This document shows positions 12,129-22,976 of a DNA stretch of 64,000 nucleotides, piece after piece. The notes under the pieces were generated by a model, which did not search any database, was not told the DNA's origin, and saw only the letters and a program-made list of their open reading frames with translations. This DNA is from Anastrepha obliqua (taxonomy: Eukaryota > Arthropoda > Insecta > Diptera > Tephritidae): positions 248,001 to 312,000 of the forward strand of contig NC_072893.1 of the NCBI RefSeq assembly GCF_027943255.1. Direction: 5' to 3'. The position numbers were made by a program, and so were the translations under genes. The number at the start of each line of letters is the position of its first letter. Position 1 is the first letter of the stretch.

Positions 12129-12530
12129 TTATTCATCCTCAATGTTTTCAATTTCAACAAATGATACGAGTGGCTTATGATAGCTAAAATATGATACAAA
12201 TGCTTTGGTTTCGATGTTGTCAACATGTCTTTGAAATACCGCGTCAATGGTTGTTTTTGATCGTGTTGTCGATTCAGTGCGATTGTTACACATTTTTAAA
12301 TTGAATGTTGTATTGAGAACGTCAATTAAAGGAACCGCTGTGTCCAATGCAAAATTTACGTTAAAATCGCCACTTAAAATCATTGGAACTTTATTGTAAT
12401 CTTTTCTAAGTATCCGCGATACTTCTGGTGTATACTTTATTAAATTTTCGTGAATGAATTCCGTGATGCTATTTATTGATTTTTTTTTCTGTCGATATTC
12501 ACGACACTTTTCTGCATTATTTTTCGGCAT
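12129..12530 (-). CDS. Helentron-type ORF: N-terminal tag fused to endonuclease domain (internal deletion product)
   Basis: A 133-residue open frame starting at the ATG on 12530. Residues 1-17 (MPKNNAEKCREYRQKKK) match the basic opening of insect Helitron/Helentron replication proteins, which carry NAERCREYRQRKK. From about residue 20 the protein is an endonuclease/exonuclease/phosphatase-fold segment: ILSGDFNVNF (Asp and Asn of the active site, residues 52-61), TTRSKTTIDAVF, and VSYFSYHKPLVSF with the terminal His. This domain normally sits at the far C-terminus of Helentron Rep-helicases, so well over 1,000 residues of Rep and helicase are missing, yet the frame is open across the join. The early catalytic Glu region of the domain is also lost, so nuclease activity is unlikely. 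Rep-helicase families are known; the deletion origin is my inference. Confidence 0.6.
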   Translation of the reverse strand: MPKNNAEKCREYRQKKKSINSITEFIHENLIKYTPEVSRILRKDYNKVPMILSGDFNVNFALDTAVPLIDVLNTTFNLKMCNNRTESTTRSKTTIDAVFQRHVDNIETKAFVSYFSYHKPLVSFVEIENIEDE

Positions 12531-12603
12531 AATTGCGGTAAATATTTAAAAATGAAAATATTTACGAATATAAAAATACACACGCGGTTGCTATTATGAG
12601 CGT

Positions 12604-12718
12604 CCCCAGCAAAACCTGCGTGACCGAAACTCTAACACAATTACATTTTTTTGAATGTTACAAACACATATGCACGCAGGTTTTGCTGGGGCGTGACCGA
12701 AACTCTAACACAATTACA
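12604..12718. repeat. 19-bp perfect inverted repeat plus 28-bp direct repeat upstream of the Helentron ORF
   Basis: CCCCAGCAAAACCTGCGTG at 12604-12622 is exactly inverted at 12673-12691. In addition a 28-bp segment starting GCGTGACCGAAACTCTAACA occurs directly at 12618-12645 and 12691-12718. It lies about 75 bp upstream of the minus-strand ORF start, where a Helentron 5' terminus with short subterminal inverted repeats would be expected. The arrangement could form a stem-loop of about 50 bases. Confidence 0.85.
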
Positions 12719-12850
12719 CATATGCACTCGTATTTGTTTGAAAATCGACTTTTTTTTTGGTTCTCCGTCACCTTTGGAAAATGTATAAACAGTAAGCAAA
12801 CTTTATTCATATATTTTTCCTCATTTTTGCATCAGTAAAATTAAACAAAC

Positions 12851-13035
12851 GCCGTAGCCGAATGGGTTGGTGCGTGACTACTATTCAGAATTCACAGAGA
12901 GAACGTCAGTTCGAATCTCGGTGAAAACACCAAAATTAAGGAAAACTATTTTTCTAATAGCGCTCGCCCCTCAGCAGGCAATGGCAAAACACCGAGTGTA
13001 TTTTTGCCATGAAAAAAAGCTCCTCATAAACATAT
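12851..13035 (+). repeat. tRNA-derived SINE, 3'-truncated copy
   Basis: The tRNA-like head is complete: A-box-like TAGCCGAATGGGTTGGTGCG at 12856 and B-box-like GTTCGAATC at about 12911-12919. The body follows (CACCAAAATTAA, CCCCTCAGCAGGCAATGGCA, GCTCCTCATAAA). It breaks off at about 13030 into AAATAAAATAAAATAA, so the 3' half is missing. Confidence 0.82.
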
Positions 13036-13074
13036 CATAAAATAAAATAAAATAACTGTATAAAAAAAAATTTT

Positions 13075-13160
13075 TTCTTGTGATTCGAACCAAGGATTTT
13101 GGATCGGAAGCTCACATTGCTAGCCGCTCGGCTATCGCGCCATGCTGTCGGCGCTGGCCT
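13075..13160 (-). ncRNA. tRNA-like pol III unit (tRNA pseudogene or head of a second SINE)
   Basis: The minus strand has TAGCCGAGCGG (13124-13134), a good A box, and GGTTCGAATCA (13081-13091), a good B box, about 32 bases apart, followed by an A/T run with a TTTT pol III stop. The box sequences resemble a Ser/Leu-type tRNA, but I could not fold a full cloverleaf with a matching acceptor stem, so it is probably a tRNA-derived element and not a working tRNA. It faces the SINE at 12851 tail to tail. Confidence 0.5.
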
Positions 13161-13924
13161 AAAAGTTATTTAGTTCGTCGCTACGTGTATATGTAATATT
13201 CGTAGCCAAGAGTGTCGCTTTTTTCGTTTCACTTTTTCTCAAATCACTCCCAACGATTCTAAAGAAGTTTTCACTTCAAAAATATCAAAAACAGTATGTA
13301 GTTATACAAATACCAAAATTCTTCTTGTCTCCGATTTTTTGTGCTTTTCTCGAGTGAATCGGGAATGAATATCATTCAGTTAAAGAAAAGGCGTATGTAC
13401 CACCAAATTCATCTCTGCTATAACTTCTCATAAAAGCCATTTTATATTCGGAGCCAGCACATTAGGTACTCACTCTGCAATGGGCGAAGGAGCTCGGGCA
13501 ACCTGATTCGAATGTATAGCATACTTAACAATGAAAACACCTAGAGGTTCGAATACCAAAACCCCTCCCTCAAATATTTCATGTGTACTGTGTGCGCTTA
13601 GACACGCTTTAATATGTATATCATATTACAATTTCGTATGCTTTCGCATAATCAATGTATTCATCCAAGCTCATTGGGGGGTCTTACTTACCTATACTTA
13701 AATATATTCAATCACATGCATACAAGTATTTTCATATGGGATGTACGCGCGCATTTTAATTCAAAATTTCTGGTTGTTGCTTCTGTAATTATAATTAATG
13801 GACATAATATCAATAATATTTCAGAATGTTTGTATATTACATGAATTGAAATGAAATGTTAACAATGAACGTTTAAAATGACAGACTAGCAAGTACAGCA
13901 TTCAGACACAATCAAGTCCATAAT

Positions 13925-14095
13925 TTTCTTTTAATTGTAGATCCCGTAGGGCCAAGGAGCCAAAGTGGTCGCTTCTTAACATATCAGTGCCAAAGGCCTC
14001 AAGCCTGATTCGAGCGAAGGATGGGCAGACGCACAGAAAGTGGCCCGCCGTCTCATCTTCCTCTCTACATGCTGGGCAGAGTGCACTGAGTGTGA
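13925..14095 (-). pseudogene. LINE (I superfamily) ORF2 C-terminal zinc-knuckle fragment
   Basis: The minus strand from 14095 reads LTLSALCPACREEDETAGHF, then LCVCPSFARIRLEAFG, ending near LRDLQLKEN at 13930. This is the Cys-x2-Cys...His-x4-Cys segment that ends the ORF2 of R1/LOA-type LINEs, with the usual hydrophobic tail after it. The reading frame is open across the fragment. The same segment appears at 60.9 kb (ICLSCFENDDTAGHFLCSC), so both come from related families. RT and RNase H are not present here. Confidence 0.7.
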
Positions 14096-14299
14096 GAAAA
14101 TCACATGATAGTTACTGTTGATGAAAATATTCTACAACGCACAGGTTAACAGTTTTTTTCACAATGTTAACTTATTATTAATTTCCAAAAGCCGGTGACT
14201 GTATCGTGTAAACCAATTTAGGTATTACGAACCCTTACTTGGAACAATTTCTGTTGAAGTTTTTAGCAGAATATGTTTAACAAATGCAAATCAGAATAG

Positions 14300-14730
14300 T
14301 TAAATGAATATAAATAAAACAAATAATATTATAAAGAATTTTATTTATAATTTTGTAGTTGTTTATATATTTCGAACAATCAGGAATATACAGTACATTT
14401 CTTACATTCCTATACAGTTTCACTGCGTTTATTCTGTTTCGCTCATACCAGACATCTTCGTTGAGGCTTTTGTTTATTTAGTGTGGGAGGAATTTTTGTT
14501 GGGAAATGTCCCCACTGTTTTGCCTGCAATCCCAATGTTGTGCTATCTAAAGAAGTCCTTCCGCATGTTGCGTATTCAGGAATATTAACATTTTGTAGCA
14601 TTTCTTTTGCAATGTCCAGACGAAATTTTGAAAACGAATATTTCGTAGAATTTGGAATTTGTTTTGCTTTTCGAAATAAACAACTTTTTACAGTTGATTT
14701 AGCAGGTGTACATCGTACGTAATTGCCAGT
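14300..14730 (-). pseudogene. piggyBac-like transposase C-terminal remnant
   Basis: On the minus strand, HFPTKIPPTLNKQKPQRRCL (about 14475-14530) matches the start of the cysteine-rich C-terminal domain of PGBD/piggyBac transposases (HFPxxIPPTxxKxxPxRRCxVC). Upstream is KFRLDIAKEM, as in the family's last helix. In a shifted frame downstream are YERNR...LYRN...DCSKY, plausibly the remaining knuckle with several Cys lost. Catalytic aspartates are not present. Family call is by motif only and moderately secure. Confidence 0.45.
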
Positions 14731-15900
14731 CTATAGCAGATAACAAGTCCAGCGATGCGAAAAAAACTGATGAAAACATTTTTATACGTGCAAAATTTTA
14801 ATTTTCCGCTAACATCGACAAATTAAACAAATTGCTCACTCTAATGCTTTTTAATTATCTACGATGAAGTAAATATGCATCATATATGTATGACAAATCA
14901 TAATTGATGTAATTTTTAGTCAGAATTGAGCAATCATAGGTAATGTAACATAAGTTTATTAAAACTTCTTAAGTTGTTTCTGTTGTTTTTTTGATATGTC
15001 AACTCATTTAACTTTGTTCGCTCGAAGAGCCGGCTCATTTTACCATCACTAATTGTGAAATAGCTGTCAACCAAATTAAGTCAGGATATTCGCTTCATCG
15101 AAAACTTTCTGAACCGGAGCAAGCCGATTCGGACAACATGACCAAGTCAGCAGAAACGCTGGATCATAGCATTATGAAGGTTATGACGGCAGCGAACAAA
15201 CGGACTACCTAGCAAAACTACTCGCTACTTCAAAATGATGGACCAAATCCCTTTTGTGGCCATCCCGAGCCACAAAAGTTGGTAACACAGGGAATTCGCA
15301 TGACACTGGATGGAGGGGCTCCTAACTCTGGAATGAGAGGTTTGGCATAGAAACTGTGTCTGCCGCTTTTGAAAACTCGATGATTAAACTCCAGAGCACA
15401 TTATCTACGATCATATATCGATATATGTATGGCTTTATTTCATTGTCACGTACATTCGTTGTTGGGCCTTTAATCGATCTCCTTTTTCAATTTGCAGTGT
15501 GCGTCTTGATGCTATATCTCAAATGAAGGAACCTATGAACCTGTGTTTTTTTGTAATGGAAACACTCTCTGAAGTTTTCCATCCCTATTAAAAAAAAGCA
15601 TTTCTATTATTTGGTGTTTCATGTCCGCATTGAATTTCGGCCCTACCGAAACACGCACAACCCCTTTTGACTGCGACGGCCACCACTTACAGTTACTCGA
15701 ACAGTTGACCACGTGTTCAAATGCTTACAACAGCAATACTGGTTATCCGATCTTGCTCGTAAAGAATTGTTTGTTTGTTGTTGTGATTTTTTTTAAAGTA
15801 AGTGCATTGAGAGAGCTGAGAGAAACCGTTATCTTTTCATTCCCGAATAAAAGCAACAAGTGCTTGTGATATATATTTTTATTTATTTCAAATATAATGA
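14731..15900. other. Non-coding stretch, no recognisable feature
   Basis: Mixed AT-rich sequence. The patch 15030-15380 is less AT-rich and may be an old element, but no frame or motif is recognisable. Confidence 0.3.
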
Positions 15901-15919
15901 ATTTCGTAAATAGGTTATA

Positions 15920-17863
15920 CTAGCAAACCCGGCCCCCTTCGCTGGGCACACTAAAATAGAATAGATATGGTTTAGAACAGAAAATATATGGTTTTCATAT
16001 TATTTATTTCTTTATTCTTTATTCAAGCGCTTTGTTTTTGAGTAAATATAAAATATAAATTGAAAATCAGGAAAAAGGAAGAAAAATTTCAAATCAACGC
16101 ATATGAATAAACAATTGTCTTTTTTCCTGATCATCCATGCATTTTTCGTTTCAATTTATATGTTTTATTAAGCATTGGAGCTTTTTTAACCATTATCTAT
16201 TTATATTTTTCAAAAAAAAAAAACGAAAAAAATTGTTTTTACCACGAACACATAATTTCATTCGGATTTCACATTAAATTCTCAAATTTCGTAAGAAATT
16301 ATTCACTGTTCCAAAATCCACTCCAAAAAAATTCACAAACAATTTTTACATGTTGCACTTACGTTTTTTCCTTATGGCATCCAAATCAGAAAGAAATATT
16401 GACACATTGTAACTCACACTGTCAATTTGACAGTTCAGTTCCGCCCCAAGCGTTAAAAAAGTAAGCAACATTATGGCTGGCTGAAAAGAACGCAGTACCC
16501 GTTGCCACTGCTCCGAATTACAACCAAACTTTACGAAACCCATTTTCAATACTTACTTAACAATGTGTGTAAGTTTGGTTTAATTCGGTTCAAAGACACG
16601 GCGGGTCCACGTTTTGGCATATATTTCCAGACCCTAGTCATCAATAGGTATGAAAATTACCCCGTATTAAAGCACTTATCAACAGCTTTCGTTTGATACC
16701 CATATTGTACATACACAACCAAAGGTTATCCGGGTCCACGTTTAACCTATAGCTCGAGACCCCAGTCACGGAGCGGCATGAAAAATACTCTGTACTAAAG
16801 CATTCACCAACAGCTTCAATTTAATATTCATATTGTACAAACACATTCTAGGGTCCACGTTTTGGTCTCTATCTCGAGACCCTAGTCAAGGAGCGGATGG
16901 AAATACTCTGAACTAAAGCATTCACCAACAGCTTCCATTTGATACCCATATTGTACATACACATCCGAAGGTTACCCGGGTCCACGTTTTGACCTATATC
17001 TCGAGCCCTATCCACCAATATGTATCCAAACTATACAGAAACCATCTTCAATGCCTCCTTAACAATGTGTGTAAGTTTGGTTTCATTCGGTTCAAAGACA
17101 CGGCGGGTTCACGTTTTGGCATATATTTCGAGACCCTAGTCATCAATAGGTATGAAAATTACCCCGTATTAAAGCACTTATCAACAGCTTTCATTTGATA
17201 CCCATATTGTACATACACAACCAAAGGTTACCCGGGTCCACGTTTTGACCTATATCTCGAGACCCCAGTGACGGAGCGGCATGAAAAATACTCTGTACTA
17301 AAGCATTCACCAACAGCTTCAATTTGATACCCATATTGTACAAACACATTCTAGGGTCCACGTTTTGGTCTCTATCTCGAGACCCTAGTCACGGAGCGGA
17401 TGGAAATACTCTGAACTAAAGCATTCACCAACAGCTTCAATTTGATACCCATATTGTACATACACATCCGAAGGTTACCCGGGTCCACGTTTTGACCTAT
17501 ATCTCGAGCCCTATCCACCAATATGTATCCAAACTATACGGAAACCATCTTCAATACCTTCTTAACAATGTGTGTAAGTTTGGTTTAATTCGGTGCAGAC
17601 ACGGCCGGTTAGCGAACACACACAAAAAGTTGACTTTATTTTATATATAAGATTTTTTTCAGTTTGTGTCCTAAAAATCCAAATATCTTACGGAACCCTA
17701 TTTTTTTCCAAAATAAAATGTAATCCATGTTACTCGTGGATAATGTAGTTTTCGAATGGTGAAAGAATTTTTAAAATCGGTCCAGTAGTTTTTGAGCCTA
17801 TTCGTTACAAACAAACAAACAAACAAACAAACAAAGTTTTCCTCTTTATAATATTAGTATAGA
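15920..17863 (-). mobile_element. Non-autonomous Helitron with both ends
   Basis: On the minus strand the element begins TCTATACTAATATTATAAAG at 17863, the classical Helitron 5' end, preceded by a host A. It finishes with a GC-rich hairpin (GCCCAGCGAAGGGGGCCGGG, about 15931-15950) and CTAG at 15920-15923, followed by a host T. Helitrons insert between A and T, make no target duplication, and end in CTRR after a short hairpin, so all hallmarks are present. Length is 1,944 bp. There is no Rep-helicase gene. A (TTTG)n run lies just inside the 5' end (17813-17836). The body carries tandem repeats shared with the Helitron at 46.1-48.75 kb. Confidence 0.9.
16500..17600. repeat. Tandem repeat array inside the Helitron, about 502-bp higher-order period
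   Basis: CAATGTGTGTAAGTTTGGTT starts at 16561, 17063 and 17566, giving periods of 502 and 503 bp. Within each, smaller units of about 118-129 bp repeat the phrases AAGCATTCACCAACAGCTTC, CCATATTGTACATACACA and CCACGTTTTGACCTATATCT. The open frames at 16502-16696 and 16989-17198 are repeat-derived and nearly identical because they lie in successive copies; they are not genes. Confidence 0.88.
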
Positions 17864-17940
17864 TAAATATTTTATATTATGTTTGCACCGTTGATAGCTA
17901 TATATAGCTATATTATAAAATTTCGACGCAATAGTCACAT

Positions 17941-18490
17941 AGGCAGTCGTTGTCAACTATTCGCCGTGCAGCACCTGGCGGGTCCACCATACCGCCGCCA
18001 AATCTCAAAGTAGGCTTAACGTGTCATGTCTCTAAGGTGATTTTTGGATTTCGCCGAATTTACTCCTTTTCTTCTGACCCCATCCTATTAATTTTAGTTT
18101 CGTCCGACAAAATTTCTTCCAGTCCTTCAACGTCCAATTTGAATGGAGCGCAGATTCTGGTGGTGCTTTGTTAGCAATGGTTTCTTAAAGTTTGCTCGGT
18201 CTCGGAAACTAGCAGAACCGCCAGGTTAAAATAGTCGTATTTAACTAAATTTGTATGGATTTTCTCTTACTGCTGGCGTAGATCTCGAGTAATTCGGTGC
18301 TCTTCTTCTTCTTTCGCTCACTTGCGCAAATTGGAGGTGAATCGGCCACACTTTTGCACCATCTTGTAACGATGCCTTTGCTAACGACAAGACTTTTATT
18401 GCACGATAGCTTTTACTTCTGTCAAAAGCTGATAAATACACACAACAATGTTCTCTGGAAACGGATGAACGGCATCTTGATTCTAAAAAA
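17941..18490 (-). pseudogene. Tc1-like transposase, fragmented
   Basis: On the minus strand, ILSDETKINRMGSEEKE (about 18055-18115) matches the Tc1 catalytic block VIFSDETKINRFGSDG, containing the first Asp. Downstream near 17985-18010 there is PTLRFGGG, matching PTVKHGGGSIMVWG. Upstream, SYRAI...GIVTRWCKSV (18330-18420, two frames) resembles the second helix-turn-helix. Frameshifts separate the pieces and the C-terminal half is absent. The break at 17941 lies close to the Helitron boundary at 17863. Confidence 0.6.
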
Positions 18491-18519
18491 TATTATTAAA
18501 AATTAATAATAATGTTAAA

Positions 18520-19500
18520 GATTTACTTAACTGCTCCCAAATATTCACAATACCGAATTTTTTTAGTACATTTCTTTTTGCTTGGATTCAATGCTGTAAA
18601 ATAATATAACTAAACAAAAAATTTTACCACATGCATATTTCTTTTATTTGAAAATAAAAATATAATGGTTTCTTGGACTGATCTTATTATGCAGTAATTT
18701 TAAAGAGACCACAACAACAATTCTTTTAAAAACAGAGTAATAAAACATGTTGTCAATTGTTTGAGTAACTGTATCTAACTCATCAGTACAAAGGTGAGGA
18801 TATAATTTTGCATAAATATATTGAAAAAGGCCTAAGTATAAATGTACAAACTTTGTAGTCACAGTTTAGTAATAACAGAAACAGTAACAGCAGAGTTATT
18901 TGATTAGTTTACCCAAATACATAGAATTAAGTTGTAACCATACACAGTTGCGTGTAAACTTTTAAGATAGCACAGCCTTCTATTATATGAATGTGCGCTT
19001 TGTATTAGGTTTAATTTGTACAGTTCACATATCCTACTTTATGTTGGATTAATGAGTGTATTTCAAGTAATTCATTCATTCATACACATAGGTATACATA
19101 AACAATGGCTGTGAAAGTCGAAGGCGGTTAGGGGTGTCACATTGTATTCGTTTTATGAGCGAGGTAGGCAATAATTAATTAGTACGAGGAGTAGTGGAAT
19201 TGCTAATAAAAACGGAAGAAATGTTATAATTGGTCATAAAGCTCGCCTACTTTTACTTGACGTGGTAAATATCATAACAATGTATTTCATACAACGCCTA
19301 ACGAGTTTCAAAGCATTCATGAATATTCACATATTTGCACTACCTAGTTCGCTTATATAAAAATATCTGGGTACGGACCATTGCTACAAAAACTTCCTAA
19401 CATTTCAATCATGTACTTATAAATATTTGTAAAGATATATGCTTATTTATGTTTTAAAAATTAAAGTCAACTTCCGCTTTTAGTCACTCGTATTAAAGCC
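18520..19500. other. AT-rich non-coding stretch
   Basis: No motif-bearing frame. The minus frame at 18644-18862 is low-complexity and unconvincing. Confidence 0.3.
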
Positions 19501-19503
19501 TCA

Positions 19504-19815
19504 TTAGTTGGTGTGCGTAAATACTCGTGTACCTGTAAGTATACTTGCAACCACATATCTACCGGGCGCGGATTGCCGAATTCTCAACCACTTGGTGTAT
19601 ACCAGTAATCCTAGTCCAATATATTCGCAACGCTTTTGATAAACGTATAATATTAACATTTGATTGTCCAGGAAGTAGGCCACGCCACCACAGTATTGCA
19701 TGTAAATAACAAATAACTTGCTGGGAACATTCCCGTCCTCGATATTACACTTCGTCTGTCTATGGTCCCTTCGGAAATAGCAAAATACATGTAGGAGGGC
19801 CACAACTATTAACAA
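19504..19815 (-). other. Unidentified open frame, 103 codons
   Basis: A minus-strand frame with balanced composition and a central hydrophobic stretch (LFVIYMQYCGGVAYFLDNQM, then LILYVY) that could be one membrane segment. The amino end runs into the duplicated segment starting at 19787, so the ATG near 19815 may be incidental. I do not recognise the protein. It could be an old exon or chance. Confidence 0.2.
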
Positions 19816-20345
19816 TTAATAATGCAAAACCAACTTACGTAAACATATAAATTTATATTTGAAATGAAATGACCATGATTTTAATAAAAGTTGTTGAATT
19901 TCAAAAAAAGTAGCACTTATCCTTGTACAACATCCGCATTATTCAAAAAATTCATATGTGAATATTTAGGTAGTGGAAATAAGAAAAAAAAACAATAAAA
20001 ATTATATTAGTAACAGTTTTTTTTGTTTTATACATGTAGGAAGGCCACAACTATTAACAATTAATAATGCAAAACCAACTTACCTAAACATATAAATTTA
20101 TATTTCATTTATTTTTCTTCCTTATAATGAAATGAAATGACCATATAAATTTATATTTCATTTATTTTTCTTCCTTATAATGAAATGAAATGACCATGAT
20201 TTTAATAAAAGTTGTTGAATTTCAAAAAAAGTAGCACTTATCCTTGTACAACATCCGCATTATTCAAAAAATTCATATGTGAATATTTAGGTAGTGGAAA
20301 TAAGAAAAAAGCAATAAAAATTATATTACAATAGTAACAGTTTTT
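19787..20345. repeat. Local tandem duplication with nested 55-bp repeat
   Basis: The block beginning ACATGTAGGAGGGCCACAAC at 19787 and running to about 20029 is repeated from 20032 to about 20345 with few changes. The second copy contains an extra nested tandem copy of a roughly 55-bp segment (ATATAAATTTATATTTCATT...TGAAATGACC). Both copies end in a T-run followed by TTTTA or TTTTTG. High identity suggests a recent event. Confidence 0.88.
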
Positions 20346-20359
20346 TTTTTTGTTTTTGG

Positions 20360-20580
20360 CGGGTGGAAACGTTCAAGTTTGCGATCTTGTAAGCAGCTTC
20401 TGATGAAATGCTGTAACAATGTCGAAATTTTAATCTTTGGCTCTAAGGCAGCTGGAATATCCACTCATGTAGCACTATTGAATGCATTCCTTACGACTAA
20501 GGTGGCAAGAAGGGTAGGGCCTAGTTATAATGTTTTCGATCATGAGCGCCACCCGTTTGCCTTTTAAATTCGTGGCATAC
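20360..20580 (-). pseudogene. LINE reverse transcriptase fragment (R1-like)
   Basis: The minus strand around 20380-20500 reads LLATLVVRNAFNSATWVDIP, then LLQHFIRSCLQDRKL. This matches the motif A region of R1-type reverse transcriptases (LLVTLDVRNAFNSAxW...YLxDRxL), except that the catalytic Asp (LDVRNAF) is Val here. Sequence up to about 21330 on the same strand may hold remains of the upstream ORF (for example a basic stretch near 20720-20850), but this is not clear. Confidence 0.5.
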
Positions 20581-22400
20581 TTAAAATAGCCTGCAACAAT
20601 GATTCCTCTCCTCCGATTTCGCGAGTCTTATCCTCAATGTCATCTCGTTTATATCGCAACTCTTCTATGTTGTCGCTAGGTGTTTGGAAGTGCATAGGTT
20701 CTTAATATGGAATTTGAGATGCGCGGGCAAACAAAGCCGCTTCCGTTTTCTATTGTTTATGTTATTTACCTTAGTCCTTGATGCGAAGCACAGAATGAGT
20801 AGCGTCTTCCTGCCATTTGCCGGTGGCTTGATTTTTACATCGCTCAATGATTATAACTACGTCAGTGTTCTTTTGTGTTATCAGTTTTGGCAGAAGAACG
20901 TATGCGGTTTAACTTTTGAGCATACTGTTCCTGTTATGTGATCTTCAGTGCACTTACACCTTTTTGGGAATTTAGTACATTATTTAAGTTTGCGACCGCA
21001 TTCCCCACGCCTGGTACGCAGACTTTGGCTTCTTCTTGAACATTTACCGTTTCAGATTTAGTGCGCCGGACCTGTAAAGCAGTGGTTGATATTTTGCCGA
21101 AGTCGCATTCCGAAGTCGCTTCTGACTGCGATTTATTTCTATGGGGGTTTTCACCTTTTCGGCATTTCTTTATTCTGAGATGGTATTTAAACCCACTTCA
21201 ACTGATGAATGCTGACGTTCTTTGGTTTTAATAGGGCAGTTTCTTCTAGCTTTCTTCCTTTTTACATTTGGTAAAGGATTCTTCTGTGCCGACCGCAATG
21301 CTATAAGCAATAGCTTATTTGTTGAGGCTCATGACTCAATTATTAAAAGTTTGTTCACTACGTGGATAAAGTTAAAATTAAAATTAAGATACATTTAGTG
21401 AGATGACAACCTTTTAATTCAAAAATCTTCATTGCCTGGTATGGCACTCCCTATTGATAGATCCGTAATTTAGTTAAATAAAAAACAACTTGTGTCACAG
21501 AAGGGTTAGATTTGTAAGAGATGAGATTAATTACGCTGAATATTAAAGGAAACAATTAAATTATCGTTTGGGATAACACCAATTTATTGCAAAACTTACT
21601 CAAACTCATTGATTTAGAAAATGAAAGGTCAGCGAATATGAAGAAAACAAACATCATTAATGGAAGTGGTGATGCCACCGAAATGTGTGTTCTTCAATTT
21701 TTCATTTTTTTTGTCAACACAGTGCCTTGCTAAGACAACCGTTTACTCAAGAGGGAGCGAAAAACATGTTTACTGAGCACATCCTATCGATATCAGAAAA
21801 CGGGTTTCGAATTCTAAAAAGCCGCATATACAAATTTTCAATAAAAACTCATTAAAAATAGCAAAACTTGTAGTGTATCCCTATACGACGTAAGTTTTAG
21901 GTAAACCATAAACATCAAAAATGAAAACCGTAAGTTCTGCACTTGTCACCGCTTTTTCTCTTCGATTGTGCTTTCAAAAGTTATAGGGATAACCCCTCTT
22001 ATTTCTTTGTAGAGTACAAATATGACACCTTGGAGAGCTAGAGCTGTGAGATCTAATTCAAAGTTGCGTAATTTAAAAGTTATCACTTTTTGTATAGTAC
22101 ATTAAATAGTACATTAAGTATAATACATTTAATAGCAATAAAAATTAGCCCTGAGTTACATTTTATCCATTCACAAATAATTATGAAAAATATTTTACCT
22201 CGCGCTTACTTTCCTCTTGATTAACGATTTTTAAAGATGATAAAATTAAAGTAGGTGATAGTTAAAATATATTTACCACGTGCAAGCAGCCACAATGACT
22301 ATCCCACAATCAAAATAAAGGGAAAGTAATTAAATCCTAAAATTCCTTAAGACAAATAATAATTGAGATGAAGGAGTGAAACTCTTTTGTATGGTACGAA
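20581..22400. other. Mostly non-coding stretch
   Basis: Positions 20600-21330 are less AT-rich and may be upstream parts of the R1-like LINE in a decayed state. From 21330 on I see nothing recognisable. Confidence 0.3.
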
Positions 22401-22414
22401 TCACTTTCAGCTAC

Positions 22415-22610
22415 TATAAAAGCACAAAGCATCCAAACACGCTAGCTCTCAGTATTTTTATTCATAATATTGTATAAGTCATCATACATACATATGTACA
22501 TGCCTCTTTTTGAATACGGCGATTATTCAATGATGCTATTCAAAAGCATGTCGGCATATTTGAAAGTAGTCAGTAACAGTGGCGCCATGAAGACGTTGTA
22601 CCGGAAATAA
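22415..22610 (+). promoter_or_regulatory. Possible TATA-box promoter with short ORF
   Basis: CTATAAAAGC gives a consensus TATA box at 22415-22422, with an initiator-like TCAGT at 22449-22453, somewhat further downstream than ideal. A 36-codon frame starts at the ATG on 22500 (MPLFEYGDYSMMLFKSMSAY...) and stops at 22608-22610. No known protein is recognised. It could be a small gene, a first exon, or chance in AT-rich DNA. Confidence 0.2.
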
Positions 22611-22976
22611 TAAGCCCCGCCAACACCGCAGAAAATCAAAAGAATTTAATCCAACCGCACACGCACACGCCAGTATGACGAACAGGTAACGGCTATTAAA
22701 AATGATCAAGAACTGTTGAGAAATATTAGCCTAAAATTTCATTACCAGAAAGTTATTTTCTTTTTTGGAGGCGAAATCTCGAGCTAAGGAAAATGCGAGG
22801 TCACTGTCAGCATGCAGATCACCACCAATCCAAATCAAATCAAAGCGCGTTTCGGTCTGACAAGGTTAGAGTTTAAGCCAATTAGTTGTGTAAATAGCAA
22901 TGGTGTGGAGCATTTATTATATTTTCCAATGTATGTACTTGTATGTATACATAAACATGTGTTTTTACTAACAGGA

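Noticed and set aside
12851..12935. Functional tRNA gene
   Set aside because: A and B boxes are present, but the same head recurs with a SINE body in several copies and no cloverleaf acceptor pairing is seen.
16502..17198. Two near-identical small ORFs as a gene pair
   Set aside because: They lie at the same phase of consecutive tandem repeats inside a Helitron.
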